In this document: piece after piece, positions 1 through 8,246 of the stretch
Position numbering within the stretch: the first letter of the stretch is position 1
Layout: every line of letters begins with the position of its first letter
The notes under the pieces: model-generated
Databases searched by the model: none
What the model was told of the DNA's origin: nothing
Seen by the model: only the letters and a program-made list of their open reading frames with translations
From: a virus
Length of the DNA stretch: 43,862 bases
Direction: 5' to 3' (one strand)
IMG/VR virus record: IMGVR_UViG_3300044699_000038
Location: 1-43,862 of that record
Position numbers and translations under genes: made by a program

Positions 1-379
1 AAGTAGGGATTTTAACTCTAAATGTAAAAATTACACTTGGAGGGCTTCCTTTTGCAAAAGACGAAGAAAAAGCATTATCTGGCGATTCTACTAATGCTTT
101 AAGCGCACTACGAATAGAAGCCGTTGGGTTGTCTCCATCATTAAATCCAATAAATGAAAATAAATTGCCACCTCTACTTAATCCCGGTAGAGTACCAGAA
201 ATATTTTCAGCAGCCGGTCCTTCTTCTAGTTCTTGGGTAACTATATGATTATCAAAATCGTCCAATAATTGATCTTTAAATTCATCAACTAATTCTTCGG
301 CTCTTTCTGCCATAGCCTGTTTCATTCCCGGCGACCTAACTAATTTCTCTCTTATAGAAACAAAATCAATTCTAGCCAT
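1..379 (-). CDS. Partial CDS, connector/tail-completion-like protein (3' end outside window)
   Basis: The frame opens with ATG at 379 and reads without a stop to the left edge, so only the N-terminal ~126 residues are visible. The ATG shares one base with the stop of the upstream gene (TAATG), a typical translational coupling in phage structural operons. The N-terminus (MARIDFVSIREKLVRSPGMK) is followed by an acidic helical stretch and then a glycine/serine-rich part. I do not recognise a family. Position after two connector-like genes and after the fibre cluster suggests a head-tail connector or tail-completion component; this is inference from order only. Confidence 0.6.
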   Translation of the reverse strand, partial: MARIDFVSIREKLVRSPGMKQAMAERAEELVDEFKDQLLDDFDNHIVTQELEEGPAAENISGTLPGLSRGGNLFSFIGFNDGDNPTASIRSALKALVESPDNAFSSSFAKGSPPSVIFTFRVKIPT

Positions 380-825
380 TATGTAGTCCTTTCTAAATCA
401 AAATACCAATAAATTAATCCCCCATAATTCCTAGGCATTGCTGTACTAATTGTATTATATTCTAGACCGTCTAATATAAATAAAATATTTTTGCCTTCTG
501 AAATATAATTTTTACAGTTTTCTTTAACTTTAATTAATTTATTTCCTTTAAAAAGTTGTACTGGCACGGGATCGAATGGTTCGCCATCAAAACTATTTTT
601 TATACTAGATACAACTACATTATAAACTCCCGAATTTGGTACTAGAGTATAATTAGTAGGATTATTTTCATATCCATAAGAACCATATTCATTAGCATTA
701 ATATTAATAATAGTCTTAATTGATTCTTTTACAACCACTAACGTATGACGGGCGCTTTCCTCATCAAATAATCTGATCGCCGCGCCAGTAAAACTCTGTA
801 AATTGCTTGGAGATAAAATACTCAT
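379..825 (-). CDS. Hypothetical virion protein (148 aa), connector-like by position
   Basis: Complete 148-residue frame whose start overlaps the stop of the 825..1322 gene by one base. The next gene starts on its stop codon, so the three are almost certainly co-translated. Predicted mixed alpha/beta with an aromatic C-terminus (GGLIYWYFDLERTT). No motif that I recognise. Head-tail joining or tail-completion proteins of this size commonly sit in such tightly overlapped trios, but that is only a positional argument. Confidence 0.6.
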   Translation of the reverse strand: MSILSPSNLQSFTGAAIRLFDEESARHTLVVVKESIKTIININANEYGSYGYENNPTNYTLVPNSGVYNVVVSSIKNSFDGEPFDPVPVQLFKGNKLIKVKENCKNYISEGKNILFILDGLEYNTISTAMPRNYGGLIYWYFDLERTT

Positions 826-1322
826 TATTCATGTATTATTCTATTGAAACGTGGGGTATTATCTATTATTTGTAATGTATCTATCCCACTGACATCACGC
901 GGCGTAGCTCTATTAATTTTATAAGACCCTAATAAATTATTTAATTGTTCTTGGGCTTGAGATTTTAGCTGTAAAAACGTCTTAGATTGTTCATTTCTAT
1001 TAAGACGACGAATTACAGTTCCATCACTATCATATTCAATAATGTCATCAATCCCCAACGCGCCCAAAAAGTTGTTAGCTTGAGTTTGATAGAATTTAAC
1101 CAAATATATTTGTGCTAAAATAGCCAATTCATCTATAGTAAAATCCTCATTAATTTCTAATGTAGATTCATTGATAGTGAAAGATTTAAAAATAAGACTA
1201 TTTAAACTTCCGATCCCTTTTGTTCTGACCCAATAGGCAATTTCTGGGACGGTAATCAATGGACTTTGCCCCAATTCATTAATCCATATAGACGAACTGA
1301 TATCTGCTATCGAAATACTCAT
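825..1322 (-). CDS. Hypothetical virion protein (165 aa), head-tail adaptor-like
   Basis: A 165-residue protein with a largely helical middle (IDELAILAQIYLVKFYQTQA) and a central acidic segment. Size and helical content resemble head-tail adaptor proteins, but no diagnostic motif is visible. It is the first gene of a tightly overlapped group (stop/start overlap at 825). An AGTGTAAT element lies at 1335-1342, 12 nt upstream of its ATG, with a TATATT just before it, so this gene probably begins a transcript. Confidence 0.6.
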   Translation of the reverse strand: MSISIADISSSIWINELGQSPLITVPEIAYWVRTKGIGSLNSLIFKSFTINESTLEINEDFTIDELAILAQIYLVKFYQTQANNFLGALGIDDIIEYDSDGTVIRRLNRNEQSKTFLQLKSQAQEQLNNLLGSYKINRATPRDVSGIDTLQIIDNTPRFNRIIHE

Positions 1323-1352
1323 ATTTTATACTAAATTACACTAAATATAAAA

Positions 1353-2003
1353 TTAGGGATGATTATAAATAGCGTTTATATCAGCAGCGGTTAAAGAACG
1401 ACTATACACTCTCAAATTTGAAATTTTACCCTTAAACATACGAACGAAATCAGAACGACCGGCGACATGCTGAAATGTGCGAGCCGCATTTGAAATAGTC
1501 AAATTACCATTATTAACAGTATTTACATAAAGCACTAAAGATGTTCCGCTTACTACAGCAACGACATGATACCATACGCTATCTTGTGTAAGTACCGTCG
1601 TTCCTACAAAATCATTTCCGTTCTCATACCAAGCTATTTTGCGATCACCTGCATTTCCTCTAAAATAAAAACCCGCGTCTCCCGCTTCAGCCAATAATGA
1701 ACCATAGTTATTGCTAGTAGCCATAGGTAATATCCACGCGGATATAGAATATGTCATATCTGTAGTAGGAATATCCGAAGCAAAAGTCATAATTTGAGTT
1801 ACCCCATCAAATTGTAAAGCTCCGTGAGATCCATTGGATGTTGTCCAAATGGGGCTACCTACTAATACTCCATCATGACCGTTACCGCTTACATCAGCGA
1901 CACTTGCTCCCGACCCTTCATCGAATAGAAACCAAGCCAATAAAGAATCCGTTACATCTGGAATACCAGTAGAACTTACTATGATAGTATCATAATCATA
2001 CAT
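1353..2003 (-). CDS. LamG / concanavalin A-like lectin domain protein
   Basis: 216 residues, nearly all one LamG-type jelly-roll domain. Visible hallmarks are AWFLFDEGSGASVADVSGNG near residue 25 (the LamG_3 start, which contains the usual FDEGSG...DxSGNG pattern), ALQFDG around 62, YSISAWI around 85, WYHVVAVVSGTSLVLYVN around 140-160, and a C-terminal KISNLRVYSRSLTAADINA. In phages such domains are carbohydrate-binding modules on fibres or tail tips. It sits within the fibre cluster and is likely a virion receptor-binding or decoration component. The family call is strong; the ligand is unknown. Confidence 0.85.
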   Translation of the reverse strand: MYDYDTIIVSSTGIPDVTDSLLAWFLFDEGSGASVADVSGNGHDGVLVGSPIWTTSNGSHGALQFDGVTQIMTFASDIPTTDMTYSISAWILPMATSNNYGSLLAEAGDAGFYFRGNAGDRKIAWYENGNDFVGTTVLTQDSVWYHVVAVVSGTSLVLYVNTVNNGNLTISNAARTFQHVAGRSDFVRMFKGKISNLRVYSRSLTAADINAIYNHP

Positions 2004-2005
2004 AA

Positions 2006-2455
2006 TTAATATAACCCTCCAGATTTTATAAAATCTACTTGAATAGAAATAGATAATGGAGTCCCAGTGGTGCTACTTATCACCCCCTCTAAAGTATCTC
2101 CCTGACTATAAGAAGCGTCTAATATAGATCCACTAGATATCCAAACACCCGTGCTAGTTAAAGATAAATCATTAATCAAATGTTCAGTATTAGAAAAATT
2201 TCTTCTCGCATTAATTAGTGCCCCAGAGCCACTAATTCTTAATCCATGAACGCCAGTAACCACGCAATCATATGGTGCTCTCCAAATTGGAAAAGTGTAT
2301 ATTCCTGAAGATATACCCGCAGAATTATAAAACACGGTCGTTTTAGTAATATAAGACTGGATACTAATTGGAGCATTATCTAAATATAAAACTTGTCCCG
2401 TATTACTTAATACCGCGCTTCCTAATATTAATTTGTTAGTTGTTATTCCTTGCAT
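2006..2455 (-). CDS. Beta-rich fibre/tail accessory protein (149 aa)
   Basis: 149 residues, predicted almost entirely beta. It begins with a fibre-like stretch (LGSAVLSNTGQVLYLDNAPI), followed by a sandwich-like domain containing FPIWRAPYDCVVTGVHGLRI. That pattern (RAPfdc.V..v...) occurs in small phage head or tail fibre proteins of unknown role. It lies two bases upstream of the LamG gene start, so the two are likely coupled. Call is structural by context; exact position in the virion is unknown. Confidence 0.55.
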   Translation of the reverse strand: MQGITTNKLILGSAVLSNTGQVLYLDNAPISIQSYITKTTVFYNSAGISSGIYTFPIWRAPYDCVVTGVHGLRISGSGALINARRNFSNTEHLINDLSLTSTGVWISSGSILDASYSQGDTLEGVISSTTGTPLSISIQVDFIKSGGLY

Positions 2456-2458
2456 AAG

Positions 2459-3010
2459 TTACATAAAAAAAGCATTAATATTACCAAACACCGGATCTAA
2501 AACTCCATTACCGCCCGAAGCAATTAACGTCACATATATATTCCCTCTTGTTCCCGGAACTAAAGAATGCCATCCAGAGTCAATAATTGTATTTTGTACA
2601 TTTATCATACTCTTAGTGGCATCATCATCTATATTTAAATAATCTGTCGGAGTAATAGAAAAACTATTTAAAAATTTTAACTGTAAAAACCCTGTAACTA
2701 ATGCTGTTCCTGCTTTATTTACACTTAATTTAACACCAGTAAATGATTCTAAATTTACCGCCGTAACATAAGCCGAACTATTATTAAAAAATGTCAAATT
2801 GGCTGGCATATTAGTATATGTAACAGCGCCAACACTAAAAGGGACGCATAAAGGAGGAATGTTTCTTAATTGGGCGACTCTTCCACTAATTGTTTGTAAT
2901 GAATCTGATATTCTATCAGAGAATCCGCTAATTATATTAATTCTCGCATCTCTCAAGTTAGAGAACGTTTCGCTATATCCAGAATAATCTACAAGTTCGG
3001 TTAATGGCAT
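2459..3010 (-). CDS. Virion protein sharing a C-terminal domain with the 3.06-4.09 kb fibre
   Basis: 183 residues. An N-terminal helical segment (about residues 1-50) is followed by a ~130-residue beta domain starting at CVPFSVGAVTYTNMPA. The latter closely resembles the last 130 residues of the neighbouring 3059..4087 protein: shared landmarks are C(I/V)PFS, (L/Y)TNM, Y(L/A)xID, SGW, PLV and GGNGxLDPVFGxIxAFF. So it is either a short paralogue or a shared attachment/receptor domain. Starts on ATG 48 nt downstream of the preceding gene. Role likely fibre tip or base; not proven. Confidence 0.6.
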   Translation of the reverse strand: MPLTELVDYSGYSETFSNLRDARINIISGFSDRISDSLQTISGRVAQLRNIPPLCVPFSVGAVTYTNMPANLTFFNNSSAYVTAVNLESFTGVKLSVNKAGTALVTGFLQLKFLNSFSITPTDYLNIDDDATKSMINVQNTIIDSGWHSLVPGTRGNIYVTLIASGGNGVLDPVFGNINAFFM

Positions 3011-3058
3011 ATATTTGTTTTATTTATATTATATAGAATTATTATTTTTATAAATTTT

Positions 3059-4087
3059 TTATTTAAAAAAGGCATATATTCCGCCAAAAACCGGATCAAG
3101 TGTGCCATTTCCTCCAATTTGTGTCAAAGCTAAATAAACACCGCTTTTAGCTCCCGCTACTAAAGGTTGCCATCCAGAATTAGTAACACCAGCGGCACCA
3201 AACATTGTTTTAGTACTGTTAGCATCTATTGTTAAATAATTTGACGCCGTTGTACTAAAATTGCCTAGATAACCAACACTTAACCATCCGGTCGTTGTGC
3301 CCACAGTTCCAACACGCGAAATTAATTGAATCTGAGAATATGGAGACAAATCAGCATAAGTTATACTACTCACATTAGAAGAATTAAAAAAATCTAACGC
3401 CGCCGCCATATTTGTTAATGTAACACTAGCAGTTGAAAACGGAATACACATTGGTACAGTACTACTAATTAAATAATTACTGCCACTTTTACTAACCGCA
3501 ACACCACTTCCTCCAGTAATCGAATTAAATTGTAAATCAGTACCAATTTTTTGACTAAATAAACCATATCCAACTCCTTGATTAGAAACGGTATTCGCTT
3601 CTCCAGATCCACTTAAAGTAAGTGTATAATTATTTAAACTTAAAAATGCGCTACCAATTCCTGTTAATTTATAACCGGATAAATAACTAGATCCAGTGAT
3701 ACTTACTAAAGTACCAGTAATAGCATAACTATTGTTATTGGTAATTGTGATAACAGTGGATGCCAATCCTGTATCGCTTGTAGCTCCAAATACATCAATA
3801 AAATATCCAGTATTAGGAATTGTATTAGGAAAAACCGCCCAAAATCCGCTATTAACTGCCCCCGAAATTTGAACGGGAATAACGGTATTATCATAATTAT
3901 TATGTATAGAAGCAACAACTCTGGGAGATTGATTCAAAAAAGATGGGAAAAATATAAACTGACTAGAAACCCCATTATTAATAGCTGTTCTAAAAATATA
4001 AGAACCTGAACCACTAGGATTAAATCCGCCGCCTCCACCAACAGCCGTAGAACCAATTAATAAGGTATTTCCGCTTTGGACAACCAC
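3059..4087 (-). CDS. Fibre protein, C-terminal part of a frameshifted gene
   Basis: The annotated frame starts at a GTG (4087), but the same frame stays open and fibre-like upstream to about 4320. There it continues the 4302..5054 protein after a +1 shift. Upstream residues include GISVTGF and VTVITG blocks that match other fibres here. Domains: two copies of a GYGxFSQK...SITG module, an H-type-lectin-like ~75-residue domain (IFFPSFLNQSPRVV ... SGFWAVF ... GYFIDVFGA), and the C-terminal domain ending in LDPVFGGIYAFFK shared with the gene at 2.5-3.0 kb. Likely a receptor-binding fibre. The GTG start is probably not real. Confidence 0.7.
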   Translation of the reverse strand: MVVQSGNTLLIGSTAVGGGGGFNPSGSGSYIFRTAINNGVSSQFIFFPSFLNQSPRVVASIHNNYDNTVIPVQISGAVNSGFWAVFPNTIPNTGYFIDVFGATSDTGLASTVITITNNNSYAITGTLVSITGSSYLSGYKLTGIGSAFLSLNNYTLTLSGSGEANTVSNQGVGYGLFSQKIGTDLQFNSITGGSGVAVSKSGSNYLISSTVPMCIPFSTASVTLTNMAAALDFFNSSNVSSITYADLSPYSQIQLISRVGTVGTTTGWLSVGYLGNFSTTASNYLTIDANSTKTMFGAAGVTNSGWQPLVAGAKSGVYLALTQIGGNGTLDPVFGGIYAFFK

Positions 4088-4301
4088 CGCGCCAGTTGTA
4101 CCAGTAATTGAAAGAAATTTAAAATCTCCCGCCGATTTTTGTGAAAAAATTCCATAACCAACACCTAAATTAGAAGCTGTATCGCTACTTGCACTAGCAG
4201 TACCACTAATATATATAAAATTATTAATTCCTGTGATAACTGTAACATTACCAGCTCCCGAAATATTAATTAATCCCGTTTGTCCGACAAAACCAGTGAC
4301 A

Positions 4302-5054
4302 CTAATACCAGTGACTTTCGGGGGTACTATTAAATGTCCCGCTCAAGGAAGAAATATAACCATATAAAGTTTGACCAGTCGTTGTTAAATTACCACTAAG
4401 ATTTACTCCGTCGCCGTGATCGCTAGATGCGCTAGGCGAACCACTAATATAAATAAAATTTCCATCTCCAGTAAAAACTGTAACACTTCCCTTGCCTGAA
4501 AAATTTATAACTCCAGTCTGATTACCAAAACCCGTAACATTAATAGCCGATACTCTAGAAGTATTATTGACCCAACCACTTAAACTATCTATTTTACTCC
4601 CTAAATTTACTCCAGTTGTTATTAAATTACCAGAAATTAAATCTAAACTACTTTTTAATGAAACTCCCGTGCTTTGTAAATTAGTCGCTAAAGTATTTAT
4701 TTGCGTTTGGTATTGAACTCCACTCGCGTTAAATACTCCACTGAAATTATTAATAAGATTATATAAATTACTTCCTGTAGCTTGAAGATTTATGTAATTT
4801 CCGGTTACAATTCCAGATAAACCGATTACATAACTATATAAAGTTTGGCCAGTAGTAATTAAATTACCAGATACTAAACTAATAGTATTAGTTAATGCTA
4901 TACCCGTAGATTGCAAATTTCCAGAAGTAGGTATTCCAGCAATTGGATTTTGAAAAGTGCCATCGTGACGTAAATAATTTGTTATATCATTATTATCTAC
5001 GGAAATATCTTTCCCAGAAAGGACTAATGTATTTACTTTATATCTTTGGCTCAT
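4302..5054 (-). CDS. Fibre protein, N-terminal part of a frameshifted gene
   Basis: 250 residues rich in Ser/Thr/Gly/Asn with a repeated unit of the form LSGNLxTTGQTLYxYIxxLSG and NLYNLINNFSGVFNASGxQY, typical of trimeric phage fibre shafts. The same repeats occur in the next upstream gene (5127..5993). It ends abruptly in an out-of-place PESHWY just after a run of five Gs (plus strand 4320-4324). Deleting one base of that run restores the fibre reading PKVTGISVTGF and joins it to 3059..4087, giving a ~660-residue fibre. An AGTGTAAT element lies at 5108-5115. Confidence 0.75.
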   Translation of the reverse strand: MSQRYKVNTLVLSGKDISVDNNDITNYLRHDGTFQNPIAGIPTSGNLQSTGIALTNTISLVSGNLITTGQTLYSYVIGLSGIVTGNYINLQATGSNLYNLINNFSGVFNASGVQYQTQINTLATNLQSTGVSLKSSLDLISGNLITTGVNLGSKIDSLSGWVNNTSRVSAINVTGFGNQTGVINFSGKGSVTVFTGDGNFIYISGSPSASSDHGDGVNLSGNLTTTGQTLYGYISSLSGTFNSTPESHWY

Positions 5055-5126
5055 AATATTGGCCTTTTACGGCGCTGGCGATTTTATTCGCACTAATTAT
5101 AATTCTAATTACACTAAAACTCAAAT

Positions 5127-5993
5127 TTAACTATTCACTGTAGCGTATATATGCAAAACTACACCAGACTCAGCGATAATATCTGAAAATAGCGCATAAA
5201 AATTACCTGTAGTTCTACCCGTAATATTAACCGCATACATTGTGCTCCCAGAAATTTCTACCGATGGAAACACTCTTGGAACTCCCCTAAGAAAAAGTAG
5301 TGGAAAATCAACTCTGTAATTATCGAATCCTGTAGTCATTCCCGTACTAAATGATTGAGAATTACCCGAAAATATATTTAAATAAGTATATAGAGTTTGT
5401 CCAGTCGTAATTAAATTACCAGAATCTAAATTAAGACTATTCTTTAAAGAAATACCAGTAGAGGCTAAATTAGTGGTTAATGTATTAATTTGTGTTTGAT
5501 ACTGAGAACCGCTATTATTGAAGACTCCACTAAAATTATTAATTAAGTTATATAAATTCGATCCTGTCGTTCCTAAATTAAGAATATCGGCGTTTAAAAC
5601 ACCCGATAGGCCAACAATATTGTTATACAATGTAGAACCAGTAGAACCCAAATTAACTATAGTAGCTAAAGCACTAGTGTCTCCACTGAAAATAATAGTA
5701 TTATTAATACCTGTTTGGACAACAACATTACCCGCGCCAGTAAAATTAATCGAACCGCTTTGGACAGCGTGACCAGTTACAGATATAGAAGTAACCCCAG
5801 CCGAATTAGCAGCTATTAAAGATAATAAACTAGCTCCAGTTTGATATAATCTATCAGATAAAATACCACTATAATTTAATAAAGCGCCAGTTTGAGACGC
5901 ATAAACAACTGTCTCGTTGTTTACTTTGAGAACGCCACCAGTGGCATTTATAAAAGAACTTGTAAGTCTTATATCTTTAAATGCATGAATCAT
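5127..5993 (-). CDS. Tail/receptor-binding fibre protein with shaft repeats and lectin-like tip
   Basis: 288 residues. The N-terminus (MIHAFKDIRLTSSFINATGG) is followed by GVTSISVTG / GSINFTGAG blocks, then at least four shaft repeats of the NLGSTGSTLYNNIVGLSG type. The C-terminal ~75 residues (FPLLFLRGVPRVFPSVE ... GNFYALFSD ... SGVVLHIYATV) match the tip domain seen in 6023..6691 and 3059..4087. This resembles H-type-lectin-like receptor-binding tips of phage fibres. A good Shine-Dalgarno (AGGAG) lies ~9 nt upstream, with an AGTGTAAA element at 6011-6018. Function as a fibre is confident; receptor unknown. Confidence 0.8.
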   Translation of the reverse strand: MIHAFKDIRLTSSFINATGGVLKVNNETVVYASQTGALLNYSGILSDRLYQTGASLLSLIAANSAGVTSISVTGHAVQSGSINFTGAGNVVVQTGINNTIIFSGDTSALATIVNLGSTGSTLYNNIVGLSGVLNADILNLGTTGSNLYNLINNFSGVFNNSGSQYQTQINTLTTNLASTGISLKNSLNLDSGNLITTGQTLYTYLNIFSGNSQSFSTGMTTGFDNYRVDFPLLFLRGVPRVFPSVEISGSTMYAVNITGRTTGNFYALFSDIIAESGVVLHIYATVNS

Positions 5994-6022
5994 ATATTAT
6001 TTCTCCTATATTTACACTTTTT

Positions 6023-6691
6023 TTATCTATTTATTGAAATATTAATTTTATATCCACTATTACTTAGAAAATCCGAATAATTAATCCAAAAATTTGAATT
6101 TGTAATTCCGCTCAAAGTGTGAGCATACATTAAATTATCCCTATCATTTTCAAATTCACAATTAATAGTAATTGGGCGCGAATTAAAAGAAAATGGATAA
6201 TTAATTAATTCTGTTTCAATACCGCTTGTTGCAAAGACAGAATATTTAATTAAGTTGCCTGTTAGTACAAAATCTCCGGTTCTACTAGTAATTAAATTAA
6301 TATTAGTAGTTAAATTTCCGCTAACATTGGTTATATAACTATATAATATTTGTCCGGTTGTTGTTAAATTTCCGCTTAAATTAATTGCGTCATTATGGTC
6401 TGTTACAGCTCCAACACTAGACCCACTAATAAAAATTGAATTATTTTGTCCTGTATGAACTGTAATAGTACCTAATCCACTAATATTAATTAATCCAGTT
6501 TGACCTTGGAATCCCGTAACAGATATACCCGTGACACCTGCGGTAGAACCAGCGCCATTAATTCCATTAGATCCAGACGGCCCGGGTGGTCCCTGTGTAC
6601 CATTTTCAGCAACAGATATATCAATTACATTTTGTAAACAAGAGGTAATTTCAATTGGTGCGTTTTCAACTACGACATTAACATCGCTCAT
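6023..6691 (-). CDS. Fibre protein with collagen-like triplets and lectin-like tip
   Basis: 222 residues in three parts. The N-terminal ~28 residues are a likely baseplate-attachment segment. A short collagen-like Gly-X-Y stretch follows (GTQGPPGPSGSNGINGAG, about 32-49). Then come TGISVTGF and shaft repeats (LSGNLTTTGQILYSYI), and a C-terminal tip domain (FSFNSRPITINCEFEN ... NFWINYSDFLSNSGYKINI) homologous to those of two neighbouring fibres. Collagen-like triplets promote trimerisation in phage fibres. It starts 5 nt after the 6697..7032 gene, so the two are probably co-translated. Confidence 0.8.
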   Translation of the reverse strand: MSDVNVVVENAPIEITSCLQNVIDISVAENGTQGPPGPSGSNGINGAGSTAGVTGISVTGFQGQTGLINISGLGTITVHTGQNNSIFISGSSVGAVTDHNDAINLSGNLTTTGQILYSYITNVSGNLTTNINLITSRTGDFVLTGNLIKYSVFATSGIETELINYPFSFNSRPITINCEFENDRDNLMYAHTLSGITNSNFWINYSDFLSNSGYKINISINR

Positions 6692-6696
6692 TTAAA

Positions 6697-7032
6697 TTAT
6701 AAATTATAAGATTCTGGGAAACAATATAAATAGCCGCGTAAAGGTTTAAAAACATAATCCCCTGAATTATAAGCTTCTATATCATATGGAAATATTCCAA
6801 TTGGTGTTCCAGCCAAATCATTACTATTTCCAGAGATTCTAATTTTTCCACTTTCAAATGAAATGATACTAGGATATAAATTTAACAACAATCCTGTCGA
6901 AGAAAATTCTCCTTTTACGCCTCCCCTAACATTATATCCATTTAAATTTAAATATGTTCCATCTGAATTGGTACACGTAAGCGTCAAAAGCAATGTAGAA
7001 CCTTGATAACCAGTTATATTATAACTATTCAT
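6697..7032 (-). CDS. Small Ig-like/BppU-N-type fibre adaptor (111 aa)
   Basis: 111 residues, all beta. It starts with an ITGYQGSTLLLTLTCTNSDG stretch, then YNVRGGVKGEF and a closing GIFPYDIEAYNSGDYVFKPLRGYL. This pattern (xxxQGxTxxxxxxxxxxxGxxxxLxGYxxRxxxR) is typical of the small baseplate upper protein N-terminal domain or similar adaptors at the start of phage fibre operons. It lies directly upstream of three shaft/tip fibres, consistent with linking fibres to the baseplate. AGTGTAAT element at 7055-7062, 22 nt upstream of the ATG. Confidence 0.6.
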   Translation of the reverse strand: MNSYNITGYQGSTLLLTLTCTNSDGTYLNLNGYNVRGGVKGEFSSTGLLLNLYPSIISFESGKIRISGNSNDLAGTPIGIFPYDIEAYNSGDYVFKPLRGYLYCFPESYNL

Positions 7033-7086
7033 AAATTATGTAATTTTATTAGAAATTACACTAATGTTATACTGAAAAATTAATAA

Positions 7087-7809
7087 TTAAAATGGGGAGA
7101 TAGCAATTCGTCCCCATTGGTTTGTTCCGGTGCCTATATATAGAAACATTCCACTTATTACCATTTGTCCTGAAAAACCAACACTAGTTCTTGTCCCGGG
7201 AGCTAATCCACTAACAATAATACCAGAAGTAATAATCAAATCACTATTTTGAATATTTTTACCAGTAATGTTGTTTAATTGTAAATTAACAAATGCCGTA
7301 TCGTTTGCGGTTCTTAATGCAATAGAATCTCCACTTCTTTTTATTGAAGGAAAGGCTACTGTTGTTCCACCCAATTGTATTCTCTCTAAAGAATTAATAG
7401 CATAATTAGTCACTGTCAAAACACCTTCGCTTGGAGATTTAATATCAATACCAACCGCTGCTCCCGCTGCGATTGCCATTTCTGGAGATTCTACATATCC
7501 AGCTACTTGAATTCTCCTAGGTCTATTAGCGGTCGCCGCTCCTATATCATATATATTATCTTTGTTAAACAATAAATGGCCGCCCGTACTAATAAAGTAA
7601 TTGCCTGTATAAGAATTTTGGTTAGAAAAACCAAATTGTACAGTGTTGCCAGAATCAATAATATTACTTCTTAAAAATCCAGTGGTGTTAGTATTAAATT
7701 TTGGTAAAAATCCACTTAGTCCTGTAATACTGCTTTGAGTAGAAGATTGGATAATAGAAATATATCCCGAAAACCCGGTAAATTGAATATCATTAATTAA
7801 TACAGACAT
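7087..7809 (-). CDS. Tail fibre-like protein (240 aa)
   Basis: 240 residues. The N-terminal ITGLSGFLPKFNT part is followed by a widely distributed phage fibre segment, LLFNKDNIYDIGAATANRPR, around residue 78-98, and then IQVAGYVESP. The rest is Gly/Ser/Thr-rich beta. Proteins with the IGxxxANRPxxI pattern are fibre or spike components. It begins a transcript: a terminator hairpin at 7842-7863 and an AGTGTAAT element at 7818-7825 lie immediately upstream, with ATG 8 nt past the element. Confidence 0.75.
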   Translation of the reverse strand: MSVLINDIQFTGFSGYISIIQSSTQSSITGLSGFLPKFNTNTTGFLRSNIIDSGNTVQFGFSNQNSYTGNYFISTGGHLLFNKDNIYDIGAATANRPRRIQVAGYVESPEMAIAAGAAVGIDIKSPSEGVLTVTNYAINSLERIQLGGTTVAFPSIKRSGDSIALRTANDTAFVNLQLNNITGKNIQNSDLIITSGIIVSGLAPGTRTSVGFSGQMVISGMFLYIGTGTNQWGRIAISPF

Positions 7810-7817
7810 TTCTCTAA

Positions 7818-7825
7818 ATTACACT
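7818..7825 (-). promoter_or_regulatory. AGTGTAAT element upstream of fibre gene
   Basis: AGTGTAAT lies immediately after a -10-like TAAAAT and 8 nt before the ATG at 7809, directly downstream of a terminator. It is the cleanest example of an element repeated 15 times in the window. A separate start of transcription is needed here because the terminator ends the upstream transcript. Confidence 0.6.
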
Positions 7826-7833
7826 ATTTTAAA

Positions 7834-7863
7834 ATAAAAAAAGCCGTAAAATTAATTACGGCT
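7834..7863 (-). terminator. Intrinsic terminator after the 7887..8135 gene
   Basis: Perfect 8-bp inverted repeat AGCCGTAA / TTACGGCT with a 6-nt loop, followed on the minus strand by a run of seven Ts. It separates the small-protein group (7.9-9.3 kb) from the fibre genes. Confidence 0.85.
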
Positions 7864-7886
7864 AGTCCACCAGATAAAGAAGAATA

Positions 7887-8135
7887 TTACTTCTTCTTAA
7901 ATTCTTTACGGATGGCTTTAATTAAGATTTCTCTATTATCTCCTAGAGCTATTCCTAATTCCCTAGCTAATTCTTTTAAATCTTCTAATTCTAAATTAGA
8001 TAACTTATCTTCGTATTGGGCGGCGAGACTGATTTTATGAGAATCGGTTTTAGATAACTGTTCTAATTGGCCAATATTGTCATTAATTATATCCCCCCTA
8101 CTTTCTTTAAGTGATTTAAATGATTTTTTACTCAT
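7887..8135 (-). CDS. Small SAP/Rho-N-like domain protein (82 aa)
   Basis: 82 residues, charged and helical. The C-terminal half (LEDLKELARELGIALGDNRE, then ILIKAIRKEF) fits the helix-turn-helix pattern of SAP or Rho N-terminal-like nucleic-acid-binding domains. The start overlaps the end of a 38-residue gene. Last gene before the terminator at 7.84 kb. Possibly a DNA-binding or packaging accessory protein; uncertain. Confidence 0.6.
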   Translation of the reverse strand: MSKKSFKSLKESRGDIINDNIGQLEQLSKTDSHKISLAAQYEDKLSNLELEDLKELARELGIALGDNREILIKAIRKEFKKK

Positions 8136-8244
8136 AATTATTTTTTATAATTTCAATACTTTCGGGTTTCTCTAAATCAATAAATATTGTTTGTCCCGAT
8201 ATATTATAAACATATAACCGACTTTTAATATCAATATCTTCCAT
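8128..8244 (-). CDS. Small ORF, 38 aa
   Basis: ATG at 8244 preceded by GGGAG at good Shine-Dalgarno spacing; the Shine-Dalgarno lies in the last codons of the zinc-ribbon gene. Reads MEDIDIKSRLYVYNISGQ and ends in YE-stop, overlapping the ATG of the next gene by 8 nt. Tight packing at both ends supports it. No known family. Confidence 0.5.
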   Translation of the reverse strand: MEDIDIKSRLYVYNISGQTIFIDLEKPESIEIIKNNYE

Positions 8245-8246
8245 AA

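Noticed and set aside
34-41. AGTGTAAT inside the partial gene at the left edge
   Set aside because: Lies within coding sequence with no start codon behind it; likely chance.
5518-5772. Plus-strand frames across the fibre and portal genes
   Set aside because: They mirror strong minus-strand coding, have no promoter or ribosome-binding site, and are low-complexity shadows.
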